This document shows positions 25,256 to 34,142 of a stretch of 64,000 bases of DNA, in pieces. Origin of the DNA: DATAEG01 sp963703085. GTDB taxonomy: Bacteria; Actinomycetota; Actinomycetes; Mycobacteriales; Jatrophihabitantaceae. The position numbers were made by a program, and so were the translations under genes. The stretch lies in assembly GCA_963703085.1 (NCBI GenBank), contig OY969789.1, forward strand, positions 3,038,001 to 3,102,000, read 5' to 3'. The number at the start of each line of letters is the position of its first letter. Positions within the stretch are counted from its first letter, which is position 1. The notes beneath the pieces are model-generated. The model did not search any database. It was not told where the DNA came from and worked only from the letters and a program-made list of their open reading frames with translations.

Positions 25256-26053
25256 TCAGTCGGAGAACTGCTTGGCCTCGGTGTCCGCAGCGATCTCGTC
25301 GGGCTGCGGGGGAGTGCGCATCGTCGTTGCGTACCTCGTTGCCGCCGGGAAAACGCTGGTCTCGATGCGGGCCGCCGCCGCTGCCACGTCATAAGGCGTC
25401 TGCCGGGCGTGCAGCCCAGCGCGGTCGAGCATCGTCCACAGCGCTGCCGGCGCACCGTCGTGGTACGGCAGACCGACGCTGCCACAACCCGCGACGCGGC
25501 GGCCCGCCACCTTGCGCTGGTATTGGAGATGCGTGTGGCCATGCACCACGGTGCGTTCCGGCACGCCCGTGCAGGCCGCCTCAATGCGCTCCGCCGGGGT
25601 CAACCACGACAACAGCTCGATGTCGGATCGCGGACTGCCGTGACAAAGGCGCACCCGTGACCCCCCGTTGATCTGAACGGTGAGGGCAACCGGGAATGCG
25701 CGCAGCTCCTCGACGCCGTCGAGACCGTGTGCGGTGACCATCCACTCGTCGACGGGAGAGACTGGCGCTCGGGTGCCGGCCGCCAGTTCGAGCACGGCCC
25801 GCTCACCGTTGCCGCGCAGGAAGAATGTCGGCCGGCCGAACTGGTGCAACAGGTCGAGGACTTCCAGCGGGTGCGGGCCCCACGTGAGACAGCCCAGCGA
25901 ACACACTGCATCGACGTCGGCAACTGCGACGTCGTCGAGGACCTCGCGCAGCGCCTCGGAGTTGCCGTGCACGTCGGAGATGAGGGCAACTCGATCGAAG
26001 GAACCGATATGCACGGCCGGTAGCACCGACAGGGTGCTCGGGTCGACGCTCAC
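25256..26053 (-). CDS. calcineurin-like metallophosphoesterase with altered metal motif
   Basis: A 265-residue protein of the YfcE/MJ0936-like metallophosphoesterase type: ALISDVHGNSEALREVLDDV (motif 1), FFLRGNGERAV (motif 3), RLCHGSP and VVHGHTHLQYQRKVAGRRVAGCGSVGLPYHDG (last motifs). The second motif, normally GDxxxxGP with the bridging Asp, reads SLGCLTWGPHP, so Cys replaces the metal-bridging Asp. Activity may be reduced or changed unless this is a sequence error. Its start overlaps the SURF1 stop by 4 bp, and its stop lies 2 bp from the convergent ahpE stop. Confidence 0.85.
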   Translation of the reverse strand: MSVDPSTLSVLPAVHIGSFDRVALISDVHGNSEALREVLDDVAVADVDAVCSLGCLTWGPHPLEVLDLLHQFGRPTFFLRGNGERAVLELAAGTRAPVSPVDEWMVTAHGLDGVEELRAFPVALTVQINGGSRVRLCHGSPRSDIELLSWLTPAERIEAACTGVPERTVVHGHTHLQYQRKVAGRRVAGCGSVGLPYHDGAPAALWTMLDRAGLHARQTPYDVAAAAARIETSVFPAATRYATTMRTPPQPDEIAADTEAKQFSD

Positions 26054-26928
26054 GGGGCGCGGACGCCCCCGTACCGATCAGTCATCCGCGCCGCGTGCGC
26101 TGACTGCTCCGCGGTGGGCGTCCGGGCGTCCGGCTGGTCGATCTCGTCGATCGCGTCGACGGCCCGGGCCGTCGCGTCCGGGTCGCGGCTCTCCGAACGG
26201 GCCATCACCAACGGCGCGGCCAAGGCCAGTAACGCAAAGAGATACCACTGCAGGATGTAGGCGACATGCTGCGGCTCGACCGCGCCGCCGGCCGGGTTGG
26301 ACAGATCGGGATCGGGGATCGGGGTGAGCCCGGACCCACCGGGCTGCTTGTCGAGCAGCTCCGCGTACCCCTCGTAGACAGGCTCGCCCAGTCGCCGTGC
26401 CGCGCTGATCGGGTTGATGGCGTTCACCTGACCCGGCGCGGCAGCACCGAAGTGGTCGTTGCGCAGCTCCGGTGCCTCGACCCGCGCGGTGACCGTCACC
26501 GAGCCGGCCGGCGGCGCGGCAACGGCAGTCGGCGCGTTCCCGTCGGCAGCGACGAAGCCGCGGACGACGAGCAGCACGGGTGCACCGCTGGCCCGCAGCG
26601 GAGTGAGGACCAGAAAGCCGACCGTGCCGTCGACAGTGCGCTCGCGGACCAACGTCTGATGGCTGACGTCGTACGTCCCGGTGACGCTGACCCGCCGGAA
26701 CCGGGCATCCTCGGCGCGCTGCTTGGCACCCGGGGTCGTGGTGGTGACCAGCACGCCCGGCAGCGGCGCGATGTGTGCCCGGGCGTTGTGCCGGAGCAGG
26801 TGGTTGGCGTCGTGCTTCTCCTTGAAGCGGAACACCTGCCACGTCCCGGCGCCGATGCACACGGCCGCGACCAGCACCATCACCGCGCCGAGCGCGAGAT
26901 ACCGCGGCTTGCGCAGCTGCTCCAACAC
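26050..26928 (-). CDS. SURF1 family cytochrome-oxidase assembly protein
   Basis: A 292-residue membrane protein with the SURF1 layout: an N-terminal helix (RYLALGAVMVLVAAVCIGAGTWQVFRFKEK, about 8-33), an external domain with RRVSVTGTYD, LVRERTVDGTVGFLVLTPLR and VLLVVRGFV, and a second helix near residue 230 (AYILQWYLFALLALAAPLV). SURF1 helps insert haem a into cytochrome c oxidase. Start GTG 26928 (LEQLRKPRYL) is preferred. The frame runs open to 27264 only because it crosses the repeat element at 26951-27099. A C-terminal tail of about 45 charged residues is extra. Confidence 0.85.
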   Translation of the reverse strand: MLEQLRKPRYLALGAVMVLVAAVCIGAGTWQVFRFKEKHDANHLLRHNARAHIAPLPGVLVTTTTPGAKQRAEDARFRRVSVTGTYDVSHQTLVRERTVDGTVGFLVLTPLRASGAPVLLVVRGFVAADGNAPTAVAAPPAGSVTVTARVEAPELRNDHFGAAAPGQVNAINPISAARRLGEPVYEGYAELLDKQPGGSGLTPIPDPDLSNPAGGAVEPQHVAYILQWYLFALLALAAPLVMARSESRDPDATARAVDAIDEIDQPDARTPTAEQSAHAARMTDRYGGVRAP

Positions 26929-26950
26929 AGCCCGAGCGTACGCAAGTTTT

Positions 26951-27099
26951 ATGATCGCCTGATCGGTTGACTCGCGGGCCCCCTCGCACGCTCGGGGCCC
27001 ACTCGCAACCGATACCTCGCTTCGCTCGGGCAAGGCGGCGATCTGCTCTTCGCGCGAGCGCTCATCGCGGTCTTCCTGATCGCGCCGGTCTTCCTGAGT
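26951..27099. repeat. single dispersed copy of the 142-bp repeat
   Basis: This stretch matches the tandem units at 59400-60110: ATGATCGCCTGATCGGTTG, a GGGCCCC/GGGGCCC pair, CTCGCAACCGATACCTCGCTTCGCTCGG, GCGATCTGCTCTTCGCGCGAGCGCTCATCGCGG, ending in the GTCTTCCTGATCGC joint. The variable segment is about 17 bp shorter than in the array. It occupies the promoter region between divergent SURF1 and the following membrane protein. Confidence 0.85.
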
Positions 27100-27175
27100 C
27101 AGGCTTGGCTGCCCACGGATCGGGGTAACTTCGCCACACACCCGGGCAATTCGCCCGCGACGGAAGGCCATCACA

Positions 27176-27799
27176 GTGGGAAGCCCGACCGACCCATCCG
27201 GCTCCATGCCGCCCCAGCCGGCGCCCGGCGAGCCGCAGCAACCGATGTACCCCCAGCAATTCATTCAGCAGCAGCCTCAGCAGATGCCCCCGCCGCAGCA
27301 GCCATGGCAGGGCTCGGCACCGCCGCCGTACGGGCCCCCTAACGCGTTCGGCCCACCGCCCGCGCGGAAGGGTCACCGGGGGTTATGGATCTCGTTGGCA
27401 GTGATCGTCGTGCTGGCGATCGGCGGCGGAGCGTTCTACCTCGTCTCCCAGCAGGGCCGGCCGTCCGGCCCGACCTGTGCCCGGATCGGCTCGGTGTCGA
27501 AGATCGGCTCGTTCGCCGGCATCAAGCAGGGCGGGAAGGTTCCCTCGGGGGTGCCCACCCCGGACCGCAAAACAGCCCGCAAGTGCACGCCACGCAGCGG
27601 CGTGGTCGCCTCCTACAAGGGCATCACGAACAAGGACTACGCGGCAACGCTCAGCTCTCAGGGGTGGCGCACGGCGGTCGAGAGCGCCGACGGGCAGCAG
27701 TTCGTCGCCTATACCAAAGGAGGCAACGTCGGCGGCCCGACCGAGTCCCTTGCTGACGTCGACGGTTACCTCGTTGTCTGGTACCACGGCACCGACTAG
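27176..27799 (+). CDS. membrane protein with Pro/Gln-rich N-terminus, unknown function
   Basis: A 207-residue protein from GTG 27176. Residues 1-65 are Pro/Gln-rich and disordered (QQFIQQQPQQMPPPQQPWQ), followed by one membrane helix (GLWISLAVIVVLAIGGGAFYLVS, about 69-91). An external domain of about 115 residues follows, with two Cys (GPTCARIGSV, ARKCTPRSG) that could form a disulfide, and VASYKGITNKDYAATLSSQGW. No family is recognised. Such proline-rich single-pass proteins are common in actinobacterial envelopes. Its stop overlaps that of the convergent oxidoreductase gene. Confidence 0.75.
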   Translation: MGSPTDPSGSMPPQPAPGEPQQPMYPQQFIQQQPQQMPPPQQPWQGSAPPPYGPPNAFGPPPARKGHRGLWISLAVIVVLAIGGGAFYLVSQQGRPSGPTCARIGSVSKIGSFAGIKQGGKVPSGVPTPDRKTARKCTPRSGVVASYKGITNKDYAATLSSQGWRTAVESADGQQFVAYTKGGNVGGPTESLADVDGYLVVWYHGTD

Positions 27800-29271
27800 C
27801 TACCGCGGTAGGTCTCCAGCAGGCGCAGCCAGATTTCGCTGACCGTCGGGTACGCGGGCACCGCGTGCCACAGGACGTCGAGGCTGACCCGGCCGACGAC
27901 CGCGACCGTCGCCGAGTGCAACAGCTCGGCGACGTCCGGGCCGACGAAGGTCGCGCCGAGGATCACGTTGTCGTCCGCGTCGATCACCAGCTTGGCTGTG
28001 CCCCGGTACCCGTCCTGCTGGAGCGCGGCGCCGGCCACGTTGCCCAGCTCGTACTCCACCGTCTCGATCCGGTGCTCGACGGTGTCGCGGGCCATCTTCT
28101 CGGTGAGCCCCACCGATGCGACCTGTGGCGAGGTGAACGTCACCTGCGGCACCTGGCCGTGATCGGCGGAGGCGACGAAGCCTGGCCCGTCGGTGGGACG
28201 GCCCTCAGCGCGCGCGGCGATCACCGCACCGCAGATCCGGGCTTGGTACTTGCCCATGTGCGTGAGCAGCGCGCGGCCGGTGATGTCACCGATCGCGTAC
28301 AGCCACTGTCCGCCGACTCCGTTGACCTGCAGGTGGTCGTCGGTCTCGACGAACCCCTTCGATTCGAGTCCGACCACATCTAGACCGACTTCGGTGCTTG
28401 CCGGACTCCGCCCGGCCGCGACGACCACCTCGTCCACGACGAGCTCGGCGCCGTCCACGCTGAGGGTGACCTCCCCGCCGTGGATGTGGCCCTCGCCGGT
28501 GTTTTGCGGATCCGCGCGCCGGACGCTCTGCACGGTCACGCCGGTGCGCACGTCCACGTCGGTGGCGGCGAAGTGGTCAGCCACCAGCTGTGCCGCGCTC
28601 GGCTCCATGTTCCCGAGCAGCCGGTCGCCGCGTTCGAGAATGGTGACCTGGGCGCCCAGCCCGCGCAGCCAGGTCGCCGACTCACATGCCACCACGCCGC
28701 CGCCGACGACGGCGACACGGTCGGGTACTTCGTGCAGGTTGGTGACGTCGCGGGAGGTCCACGGCAGCGCCGCGCGCAGCCCGTCGACCGGAGGGATCGC
28801 GGCACTCGTCCCGGTACCCAGCACGACGGCGTGCCGCGCCTTGATCGTGCGCGCCGTGCCGTCGCTCGCGGTGACCTGGACGGTGCGCTCACCGGTGAGC
28901 CGGCCGTGCCCGCGGATCACGTCGATGTTGGTGTCGGTGGCCCACTGCACCTGTGATGAGTCGTCGTGGTCGTGGGTGAACTCGTCGCGTCGCTTCAAGA
29001 CCGCGGCAACATCGATATCCCCGCTGACCATCGCGCTCACCCCAGGCATCAGCCTCGCCTGTTCGGCGAGCTCGACCGGCCGCAGCAATGCCTTGCTCGG
29101 CATGCACGCCCAGTACGAGCACTCACCGCCGACCAGCTCCCGCTCCACGATCACCGCGGTGCGGCCACTGCCCTGGATCGCGAACTGCGCTGCGTTCTCC
29201 CCGGGCGGGCCGCCGCCGATGACGATGACGTCCCAGGTGTCAGGGCTCATGTCGTTGCCGGCAGCGGTCAT
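27796..29271 (-). CDS. pyridine nucleotide-disulfide oxidoreductase (dihydrolipoamide dehydrogenase/mercuric reductase type)
   Basis: A 491-residue flavoprotein. The FAD motif is VIVIGGGPPGENAA (15-28), and the redox-active disulfide is Cys51/Cys56 in GGECSYWACMPSKALLRP. The NAD(P) motif is VAVVGGGVVACESA near 195, and the second FAD motif is LYAIGDITGRALLTHMGKYQ. The C-terminal dimer domain ends HAVPAYPTVSEIWLRLLE, with the His of the charge relay. It probably reduces a disulfide or quinone; it is unlikely to be the main E3 because it is not with the pdh genes. A 45-bp copy of its 5' end recurs at 39703-39747. Confidence 0.88.
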   Translation of the reverse strand: MTAAGNDMSPDTWDVIVIGGGPPGENAAQFAIQGSGRTAVIVERELVGGECSYWACMPSKALLRPVELAEQARLMPGVSAMVSGDIDVAAVLKRRDEFTHDHDDSSQVQWATDTNIDVIRGHGRLTGERTVQVTASDGTARTIKARHAVVLGTGTSAAIPPVDGLRAALPWTSRDVTNLHEVPDRVAVVGGGVVACESATWLRGLGAQVTILERGDRLLGNMEPSAAQLVADHFAATDVDVRTGVTVQSVRRADPQNTGEGHIHGGEVTLSVDGAELVVDEVVVAAGRSPASTEVGLDVVGLESKGFVETDDHLQVNGVGGQWLYAIGDITGRALLTHMGKYQARICGAVIAARAEGRPTDGPGFVASADHGQVPQVTFTSPQVASVGLTEKMARDTVEHRIETVEYELGNVAGAALQQDGYRGTAKLVIDADDNVILGATFVGPDVAELLHSATVAVVGRVSLDVLWHAVPAYPTVSEIWLRLLETYRGS

Positions 29272-29317
29272 GACGCCACGGTAGCGGCGGACGGCTATCC
29301 TGGCCCACCGGTACCCG

Positions 29318-29389
29318 GGGCGCTTAGCTCAGTGGAAGAGCACTCGCCTTACAAGCGAGGGGTCACTGGTTCGAACCCAGTAGCGCCCA
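29318..29389 (+). tRNA. tRNA-Val (TAC anticodon)
   Basis: A 72-nt cloverleaf. Acceptor GGGCGCT pairs with AGCGCCC, the D-loop contains AGCTCAGTGGAAGAGC, and the anticodon stem CTCGC/GCGAG holds loop CTTACAA (anticodon TAC). The T-arm is CTGGTTCGAACCCAG. The discriminator is A. The genomic sequence continues CC, then G, so the full CCA is not encoded. It stands alone between the oxidoreductase and the sugar cluster. Confidence 0.97.
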
Positions 29390-29415
29390 CCGAGGGGGTC
29401 GCCCGCACCGGCTGC

Positions 29416-30456
29416 TCAGGCGGGGAAGCGCACCCCGATGCGCTCGCCCAGCGTGATGAGCTCGGTTTCCAGCGTGTCCTGCAGGCGATCCGACACGGCA
29501 GCCGTTCGCTCGTGATTCAGTTCCGGTTCGCCGGGCACGAGCGGTAGCGGGTTGGCTGACGAGCCGCTGCCGTGCACCGCATCGATCAGCCCGCGGATCC
29601 GGTCGGAGTAGGGCGCCAGTTCCTCGCTGCCGACGTCGATGGCCAGGAATACCTGGCCCAGGCGCTGCCGCACCGACGGATCCCCGTACATCGCTCCGAC
29701 CTGCGGGCTGCAGTCCGCTCCGCTGATCGTCACCAACGCGTCGATGATGAACGCCAGGCCGAACCCTTTCGGTCCGGCCGCCGGCAGCAGCGCACCGGCC
29801 AGCGCTTCGTCCGGTGAGGTGGTCGGCGTGCCGTCCGGACCTACCGCCCAACCGGTCGGGATGCTGACGTGATCGCGCTGGGCGACGAGCACCTTGCCGT
29901 AGCTGGTCTCGGTGGTAGCCATGTCCAGCTGCGGACGCACGTCCGCTGGCATCGGCACCGCGGCGGCGAAGGGATTGCTGCCGAGCACCGGCTTGCCACC
30001 GAACGGCGGGCTCATCACCTTGTCGGTGTTGCACGCCACGATGCCGAGCATGCCGGCGTCGGCGATCAGGTTGGTGAAGAAGCCGGCTGCGCCGAAGTGG
30101 CTGGCGTCGCGCACCAGCACACATCCGACGCCACATTCACGGGCTCGTTCGACCACCAGGTCGCACGCGCGGCGACCCACTACCGCTCCCGGGCCGGCAT
30201 CGGCATCGAGCACCACCAGTGCGCCACGATCGGTCGTGACCGAAACCCGTGGCCGGACGTTGATCCCACCTGCCCGCATCCGCTGTAGGTAGATCTCCGT
30301 GCGGATGAACCCGTGGCTGCTGACTCCGCGGCGCTCGGCGAAGGCCAGGCTCGCCGCAAGCGTCGCTGCGTCATCTCGGTCCAGTCCTGCGCTCGCGAAC
30401 GCCTCGGTAGCCCATCGCTCGGCCACTTCGACGCTGACCCGCTCGGCAGTGCTCAT
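29416..30456 (-). CDS. Ldh2-type malate/lactate/ureidoglycolate dehydrogenase family protein
   Basis: A 346-residue NAD(P)-dependent dehydrogenase of the non-Rossmann Ldh2 (YlbC/YiaK) family. Motifs are ERRGVSSHGF near residue 45, VRDASHFGAAGFFTNLIADAGMLGI, GGKPVLGSNPFAAAVP, GWAVGPDGTPTTSP and PAAGPKGFGLAFIIDALV. Members reduce 2-keto acids such as 2,3-diketo-gulonate or oxidise sugar acids. It is the distal gene of a minus-strand run mutarotase-SDR-this gene. ATG 30456 is chosen for fit to the family; GTG 30489, overlapping the SDR stop, would add 11 residues. Confidence 0.88.
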   Translation of the reverse strand: MSTAERVSVEVAERWATEAFASAGLDRDDAATLAASLAFAERRGVSSHGFIRTEIYLQRMRAGGINVRPRVSVTTDRGALVVLDADAGPGAVVGRRACDLVVERARECGVGCVLVRDASHFGAAGFFTNLIADAGMLGIVACNTDKVMSPPFGGKPVLGSNPFAAAVPMPADVRPQLDMATTETSYGKVLVAQRDHVSIPTGWAVGPDGTPTTSPDEALAGALLPAAGPKGFGLAFIIDALVTISGADCSPQVGAMYGDPSVRQRLGQVFLAIDVGSEELAPYSDRIRGLIDAVHGSGSSANPLPLVPGEPELNHERTAAVSDRLQDTLETELITLGERIGVRFPA

Positions 30457-30475
30457 GAAACCGGTTGGGAACGGC

Positions 30476-31251
30476 TCACTGGTACTCACCCCCAGGCAGG
30501 CTGCCGTCCATGATGTAACCGCCGTCGACAGCCAGGGTGGTGCCGGTGACGTACCGGGCCTCGTCCGAAGCCAGGAAACACACCGCGGCGGCTATGTCCG
30601 CAGGCTGGGCTATGTCCTTCAGCGGGATGCGGACGTGCAGCTGGCGGATCACCTCGTCGGTGTAGATCGGCGTGCTGAGCGCGGTCCAGGTGGCGCCGGG
30701 ACGTACGCAGTTCACGGTGATTTTGTGCGCTGCCAACTCACTGGCCAACGTCCGGCTGAAGCCTTCGATGCCGCCCTTCGCCGCGGTGTACGCGCAGGCA
30801 TTGGGTTCGGAAAGTACCGCGTGGATCGACGACATGTTCACAATCCGGCCGGGCACGCCGGCGGCGACCATCGCGCGCGCGGCTTCGGTCGACATCAGAA
30901 AGACGCTGCGCAGGTTGACCGCGATCACCTGATCGAAGATCTCGACGGGCGTCTCCAGCGCCGGCGCGAGCCGTAGGATGCCCGCGTTGTTCACCAGCAC
31001 GTCCGGGGGGCCGGCCCACTGCGCCGCGGCGGCGACCGCGGCGGCAACGTCATCGACCGACGAGACATCGGCGCGCACTGCCAGGCCCACTCCGCCGGCA
31101 TCCGCGATCTGTGCACACGTCGTCTCCGCAGCGTCCGGATCGACGTCGATGACGGCCACCTTCGCGCCCCTGCGGCCAGGCGTAGCGCGACCCCGCGTCC
31201 AATCCCTGAGCCGGCCCCGGTCACCATCGCGCTCTTGTCCGTGAACCTCAT
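30476..31251 (-). pseudogene. SDR family oxidoreductase, frameshifted near codon 28
   Basis: From ATG 31251 the protein begins MRFTDKSAMVTGAGSGIGRGVALRLAAG, the SDR nucleotide-binding start. It then needs a one-base insertion around 31166-31176 to continue as AKVAVIDVDPDAAETT, LVNNAGIL and the catalytic region (Ser in VNMSSIHAV, AYTAAKGG with the Tyr-x3-Lys) to YVTGTTLAVDGGYIMDGSLPGGE. Reading GCCGCAGG as GCCGCCAGG would restore 258 residues. Otherwise the gene encodes a classical SDR dehydrogenase, probably for a sugar acid. Its ATG overlaps the restored stop of the mutarotase (TGATG). The break could be real or a sequencing error. Confidence 0.75.
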
Positions 31252-32239
31252 CAGTCCTCCGTAGTGCTTGAGCCGACCGGGCGCAGCGCCAGCGCGCCGC
31301 CGCGGATACCGGCCGGAACGCCGGATGCGGCGGGATCACGTCAACGCCGATCATCAGCTGGGCGGTGAGCGATTCGTGGCCGCCGAGCAGCCGCGCGGTG
31401 CCGGCCTCGATCGCGGCGCCCAGTCCGCTGCCCGGAACGCTGGTGTGCACCTCGACCCCGACGATGTGGTGCCGGCCGAACCACGGATACCCGGTGTCGT
31501 CGTGGCACTCCTGCCACAGCCAGACGTATGGAAACACGTCAACCGGCCAGCTCATCCACACGCACAGCCCACTCTGCACGTTGCGCAGGGCATACCACCC
31601 TTCGCGACAGTGGAGGTACAGCAGATCGGCGGAGGCGGAGTCGGCAGGTTGCAGCGGGTGCGCCCCGTCGGACCAAGGCACGTCCCCACCGGGCGGGTAG
31701 ACCTGTCGGGTACCGAACTGTTCTGGATGCGCGCGCACTACGGCCGGCTCGGCGTGCAACACAGCGGACCCGGCCGTGAGCGCCGGGCCGAACGCGGGAT
31801 GGAAGCCCCACATGACCGGCAATTCGCGCCTGGACAGGTTGGTGGCCGTCGCATCGATGCGCAGGACGGAGCCTGCCACCGAGAGCCGTCGTTGCAACCG
31901 GACCGGGTAGCGGTCCAGCTCGACGGTGCCCTCCAGTGCGGTGGCGTCGTCGCTGGCGGTCACCGCCCACGGCACCCGGCATGCCTCACCGTGAAAGGGC
32001 AGGGTGGCGCCATCGACCGGACACGACGGGCCGGCGTTGGGGAACAGCTCCTGCATCCCGCCGCGGTATCGGTCGTAGAAGGACTCCGGACGGTCGTCGA
32101 GCGGATCCGCAGTCGTCGTGCCGGTACTGCGTCGCCAAAGCAGGTCCGAGCCGGTCGGACGGTGAGTGAGCTGCTGGATGTCCAGCCCCCGCGCGGGGTC
32201 GATGCGGACCGTGAGGGCATCAGACTGCAGCGTCACCAC
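31251..32239 (-). pseudogene. aldose-1-epimerase-like (mutarotase) protein, frameshifted near the 3' end
   Basis: A galactose-mutarotase-like protein of about 330 residues starting at GTG 32239 (VVTLQSDALTVRIDPARGLDIQQLTHRPTGSDLLWR). It has the MWGFHPAFGPAL and VWLWQECHDDTGYPWFGRHHIVGVEVHTSVPG stretches typical of this superfamily. At about 31330-31343 a one-base loss shifts the frame. In the correct frame the tail reads PAGIRGGALALRPVGSSTTED and stops at a TGA overlapping the SDR ATG. As sequenced, the frame instead runs on into the SDR gene, giving an artificial 616-codon fusion. It is the first gene of the operon behind the operator at 32276. Confidence 0.7.
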
Positions 32240-32275
32240 GGCGTCGGCGGGCGACGTCGACGAATCGCGGTAGGC

Positions 32276-32286
32276 TGGTAGGACCA
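32276..32286 (-). promoter_or_regulatory. GntR/FadR-type operator (TGGTCCTACCA) upstream of the mutarotase
   Basis: The minus-strand sequence TGGTCCTACCA has the TGGT-N3-ACCA form recognised by FadR-subfamily GntR regulators. It is identical to the site before the ABC-binding-protein gene at 34198-34208. It lies 37 bp upstream of the mutarotase start, close to where a promoter is expected. Confidence 0.65.
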
Positions 32287-32343
32287 CAGCGAGATCGCAC
32301 CATGACCGAGTCTCCCAGTCAAGCAACGCGGGATTGAGTGCAG

Positions 32344-33243
32344 TCAGGGGCGGCCGGCGCCGGGCACGTCAACCTGGCAGGAGAGCAATGCCGAGTTCCG
32401 AGTCGTTGCCGGGTCCTCGACGCCAAGCGGCGCGGATGCGCAGATGAACAGCGTTCTGCGATCCGCACCGCCGAGGGCAACTGCGTAGGCAGACGCGTCG
32501 CCCGTGCAGACGGCATCCAGCACGGTGCCGTCTGCGGCTAAGCGCAGGACGCCCGAGCCGTGTGCGTCAGCGACCCATACCGCGCCGTCCTCGTCGGCGG
32601 TCATCCCGTCCGGAAACACCGGCGAACCCGGGTCGGTTCGCGACGTGCTCAGCGGTCGGTCGCCGTCCGCGAAGTCGTGCCATACCCGGCGCCCTGACCA
32701 GGATCCGTCGGAGTTGAGGTCATACGCGCTGATGCGCGAGGCGAACGTCTCGGCGACGAGGGCGGTGCGACCCTCGGGCAGAAGCACGATCCCGTTGGGG
32801 AATCGCACATTGTCGGCTGCGACACCCACCGTGCCGTCCGGATCGACACGGAGCACTTCCGTGCCCGGAGCGACCCAGTTCTCGTCCGGTGGGGCCACGG
32901 TGCCGATGTAGGCACGGCCGTCGGCGGCGACGACCATGTCGTTGACCGATTCCGCCGCGGCGCCGAGGTCGACCACCGGCGTCAGTCGCCCGCCGGCCAG
33001 TCGCCACAACGTGTGGTTGAACCGAGCAGCGATCAGCAGATCACCCGCGGGAGTGAAGCCGAGACCTGACGGTTGGCCCGGCACCTCGCACAACTCGCCG
33101 AACCCATCAGCTTCGCTCCAGGTGTACACCCGCGACGTATAGAAGTCCGACACGAACAGCGTGCCGTCCCGCCACCGTGGGCTCTCGAGGAAGGTCATCC
33201 CGGTCGCCAGGGTCCGCAGCTCGCGATCGCTCCAGGCGATCAC
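32344..33243 (-). CDS. SMP-30/gluconolactonase-like protein
   Basis: A 299-residue six-bladed beta-propeller of the SMP-30/gluconolactonase/LRE family, which hydrolyses sugar lactones with a divalent metal. Visible pieces are the metal-ligand Glu in TFLESPRWRDGTLFVSDFYTSRVYTW, the PSGLGFTPAGDLLIA blade, SVNDMVVAADGRAYIGT, VRFPNGIVLLPEGRTALVAET and PDGMTADEDGAVWVADAHG. Its ATG overlaps the gntR stop (ATGA), so it is co-translated with the regulator. In this cluster it likely opens the lactone produced by one of the dehydrogenases. Confidence 0.9.
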   Translation of the reverse strand: MIAWSDRELRTLATGMTFLESPRWRDGTLFVSDFYTSRVYTWSEADGFGELCEVPGQPSGLGFTPAGDLLIAARFNHTLWRLAGGRLTPVVDLGAAAESVNDMVVAADGRAYIGTVAPPDENWVAPGTEVLRVDPDGTVGVAADNVRFPNGIVLLPEGRTALVAETFASRISAYDLNSDGSWSGRRVWHDFADGDRPLSTSRTDPGSPVFPDGMTADEDGAVWVADAHGSGVLRLAADGTVLDAVCTGDASAYAVALGGADRRTLFICASAPLGVEDPATTRNSALLSCQVDVPGAGRP

Positions 33244-34037
33244 CGGGTGCCGCGCCTGGCCGTGGTGCGGCGCGGACGGCGGCCCGGGTTCTTCGTCGTG
33301 GCCTTGGTGGCCCGATTGGCCTCACCCGAGATGTACGAGGTCACGTAACGCATGTGCGCGTCCATCGCCTCGCGCGCGCCGTCCACCTGGGCGGCGGCGA
33401 TCGCGTTGTAGATCTTGCGGTGCTGTTCGTCGCTGGCGTTGATCGCTCGGGGCACCTTGAGTCCGACCATCATGCTCTGCACGACGGGTTCGCGAACTGC
33501 GTTCACGATCGCCTCGAACACGCTGTGGTGGGCCAATCGCGCGATCTCCGCGTGGAAGGCGATGTCGGCCTCGACGTGGGCGAGTGCGTCGTCATGAGCC
33601 TGGTCCAGGCGCTCCATGAGCAGGCCGAGTTGAACCACGTCGTCCGGACCGCTGGTGCGCCCGGCCGCGCGCGCGGCAAGCTCGGGCTCGATCAGCAGTC
33701 GGGCGTGGCAAAGCTCCTCCAGGCTGACGTCGCCCAGTTGCAACATCAGCCGCAGGGTGTCGGTGATGTGCCCTGCGGTGGGCGAGGACACGAAGGTGCC
33801 CCGGCCGGCAACCGGCTGCACCAGGCCGCGCTGGGCCAACACGCCGAGCGCCTCGCGCAGGACGTTGCGCGACACCGACAGGCGCAGCGCCAGATCCCGT
33901 TCGGCCGGCAGCCCGTCACCGACCTTGAGCTTCTTATCGAGGATGAGTTTCTGCAGTTGGGCGACGACGGAATCTGTCGTGCGAGTACGGCCGATCGACG
34001 AATAGAGATCGGCGGCACCATCAGTCAGACCGGTCAT
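33240..34037 (-). CDS. GntR (FadR-subfamily) transcriptional regulator
   Basis: A 265-residue regulator starting MTGLTDGAADLYSSIG. The winged helix spans residues 15-80 (LQKLILDKKLKVGDGLPAERDLALRLSVSRNVLREALGVLAQRGLVQPVAGRGTFV). The all-helical FCD ligand domain follows, with metal-binding His residues (ADIAFHAEIARLAHHSVFE, MDAHMRYV). The C-terminus is a basic tail (KNPGRRPRRTTARRG). Such regulators respond to sugar acids or organic acids. It is divergent from the ABC importer genes. Two identical TGGTCCTACCA sites flank its operons. Confidence 0.9.
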   Translation of the reverse strand: MTGLTDGAADLYSSIGRTRTTDSVVAQLQKLILDKKLKVGDGLPAERDLALRLSVSRNVLREALGVLAQRGLVQPVAGRGTFVSSPTAGHITDTLRLMLQLGDVSLEELCHARLLIEPELAARAAGRTSGPDDVVQLGLLMERLDQAHDDALAHVEADIAFHAEIARLAHHSVFEAIVNAVREPVVQSMMVGLKVPRAINASDEQHRKIYNAIAAAQVDGAREAMDAHMRYVTSYISGEANRATKATTKNPGRRPRRTTARRGTR

Positions 34038-34142
34038 GGCGGAACTTTCTCTTGCGCTTACGCGGTGCGTTCTCAGGCGGTGCGAGCACTGGCTCAGAGC
34101 CCGAGCCACCCTAACTCCACGTCGCAACCCCGTCGCGAGGTC

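Noticed and set aside
30476..32326. A continuous 616-codon minus-strand frame joining mutarotase and SDR, like a fusion enzyme
   Set aside because: The joining 55 residues are non-homologous, and the SDR loses its GxxxGxG motif, which sits in another frame. Two one-base shifts explain the fusion better.
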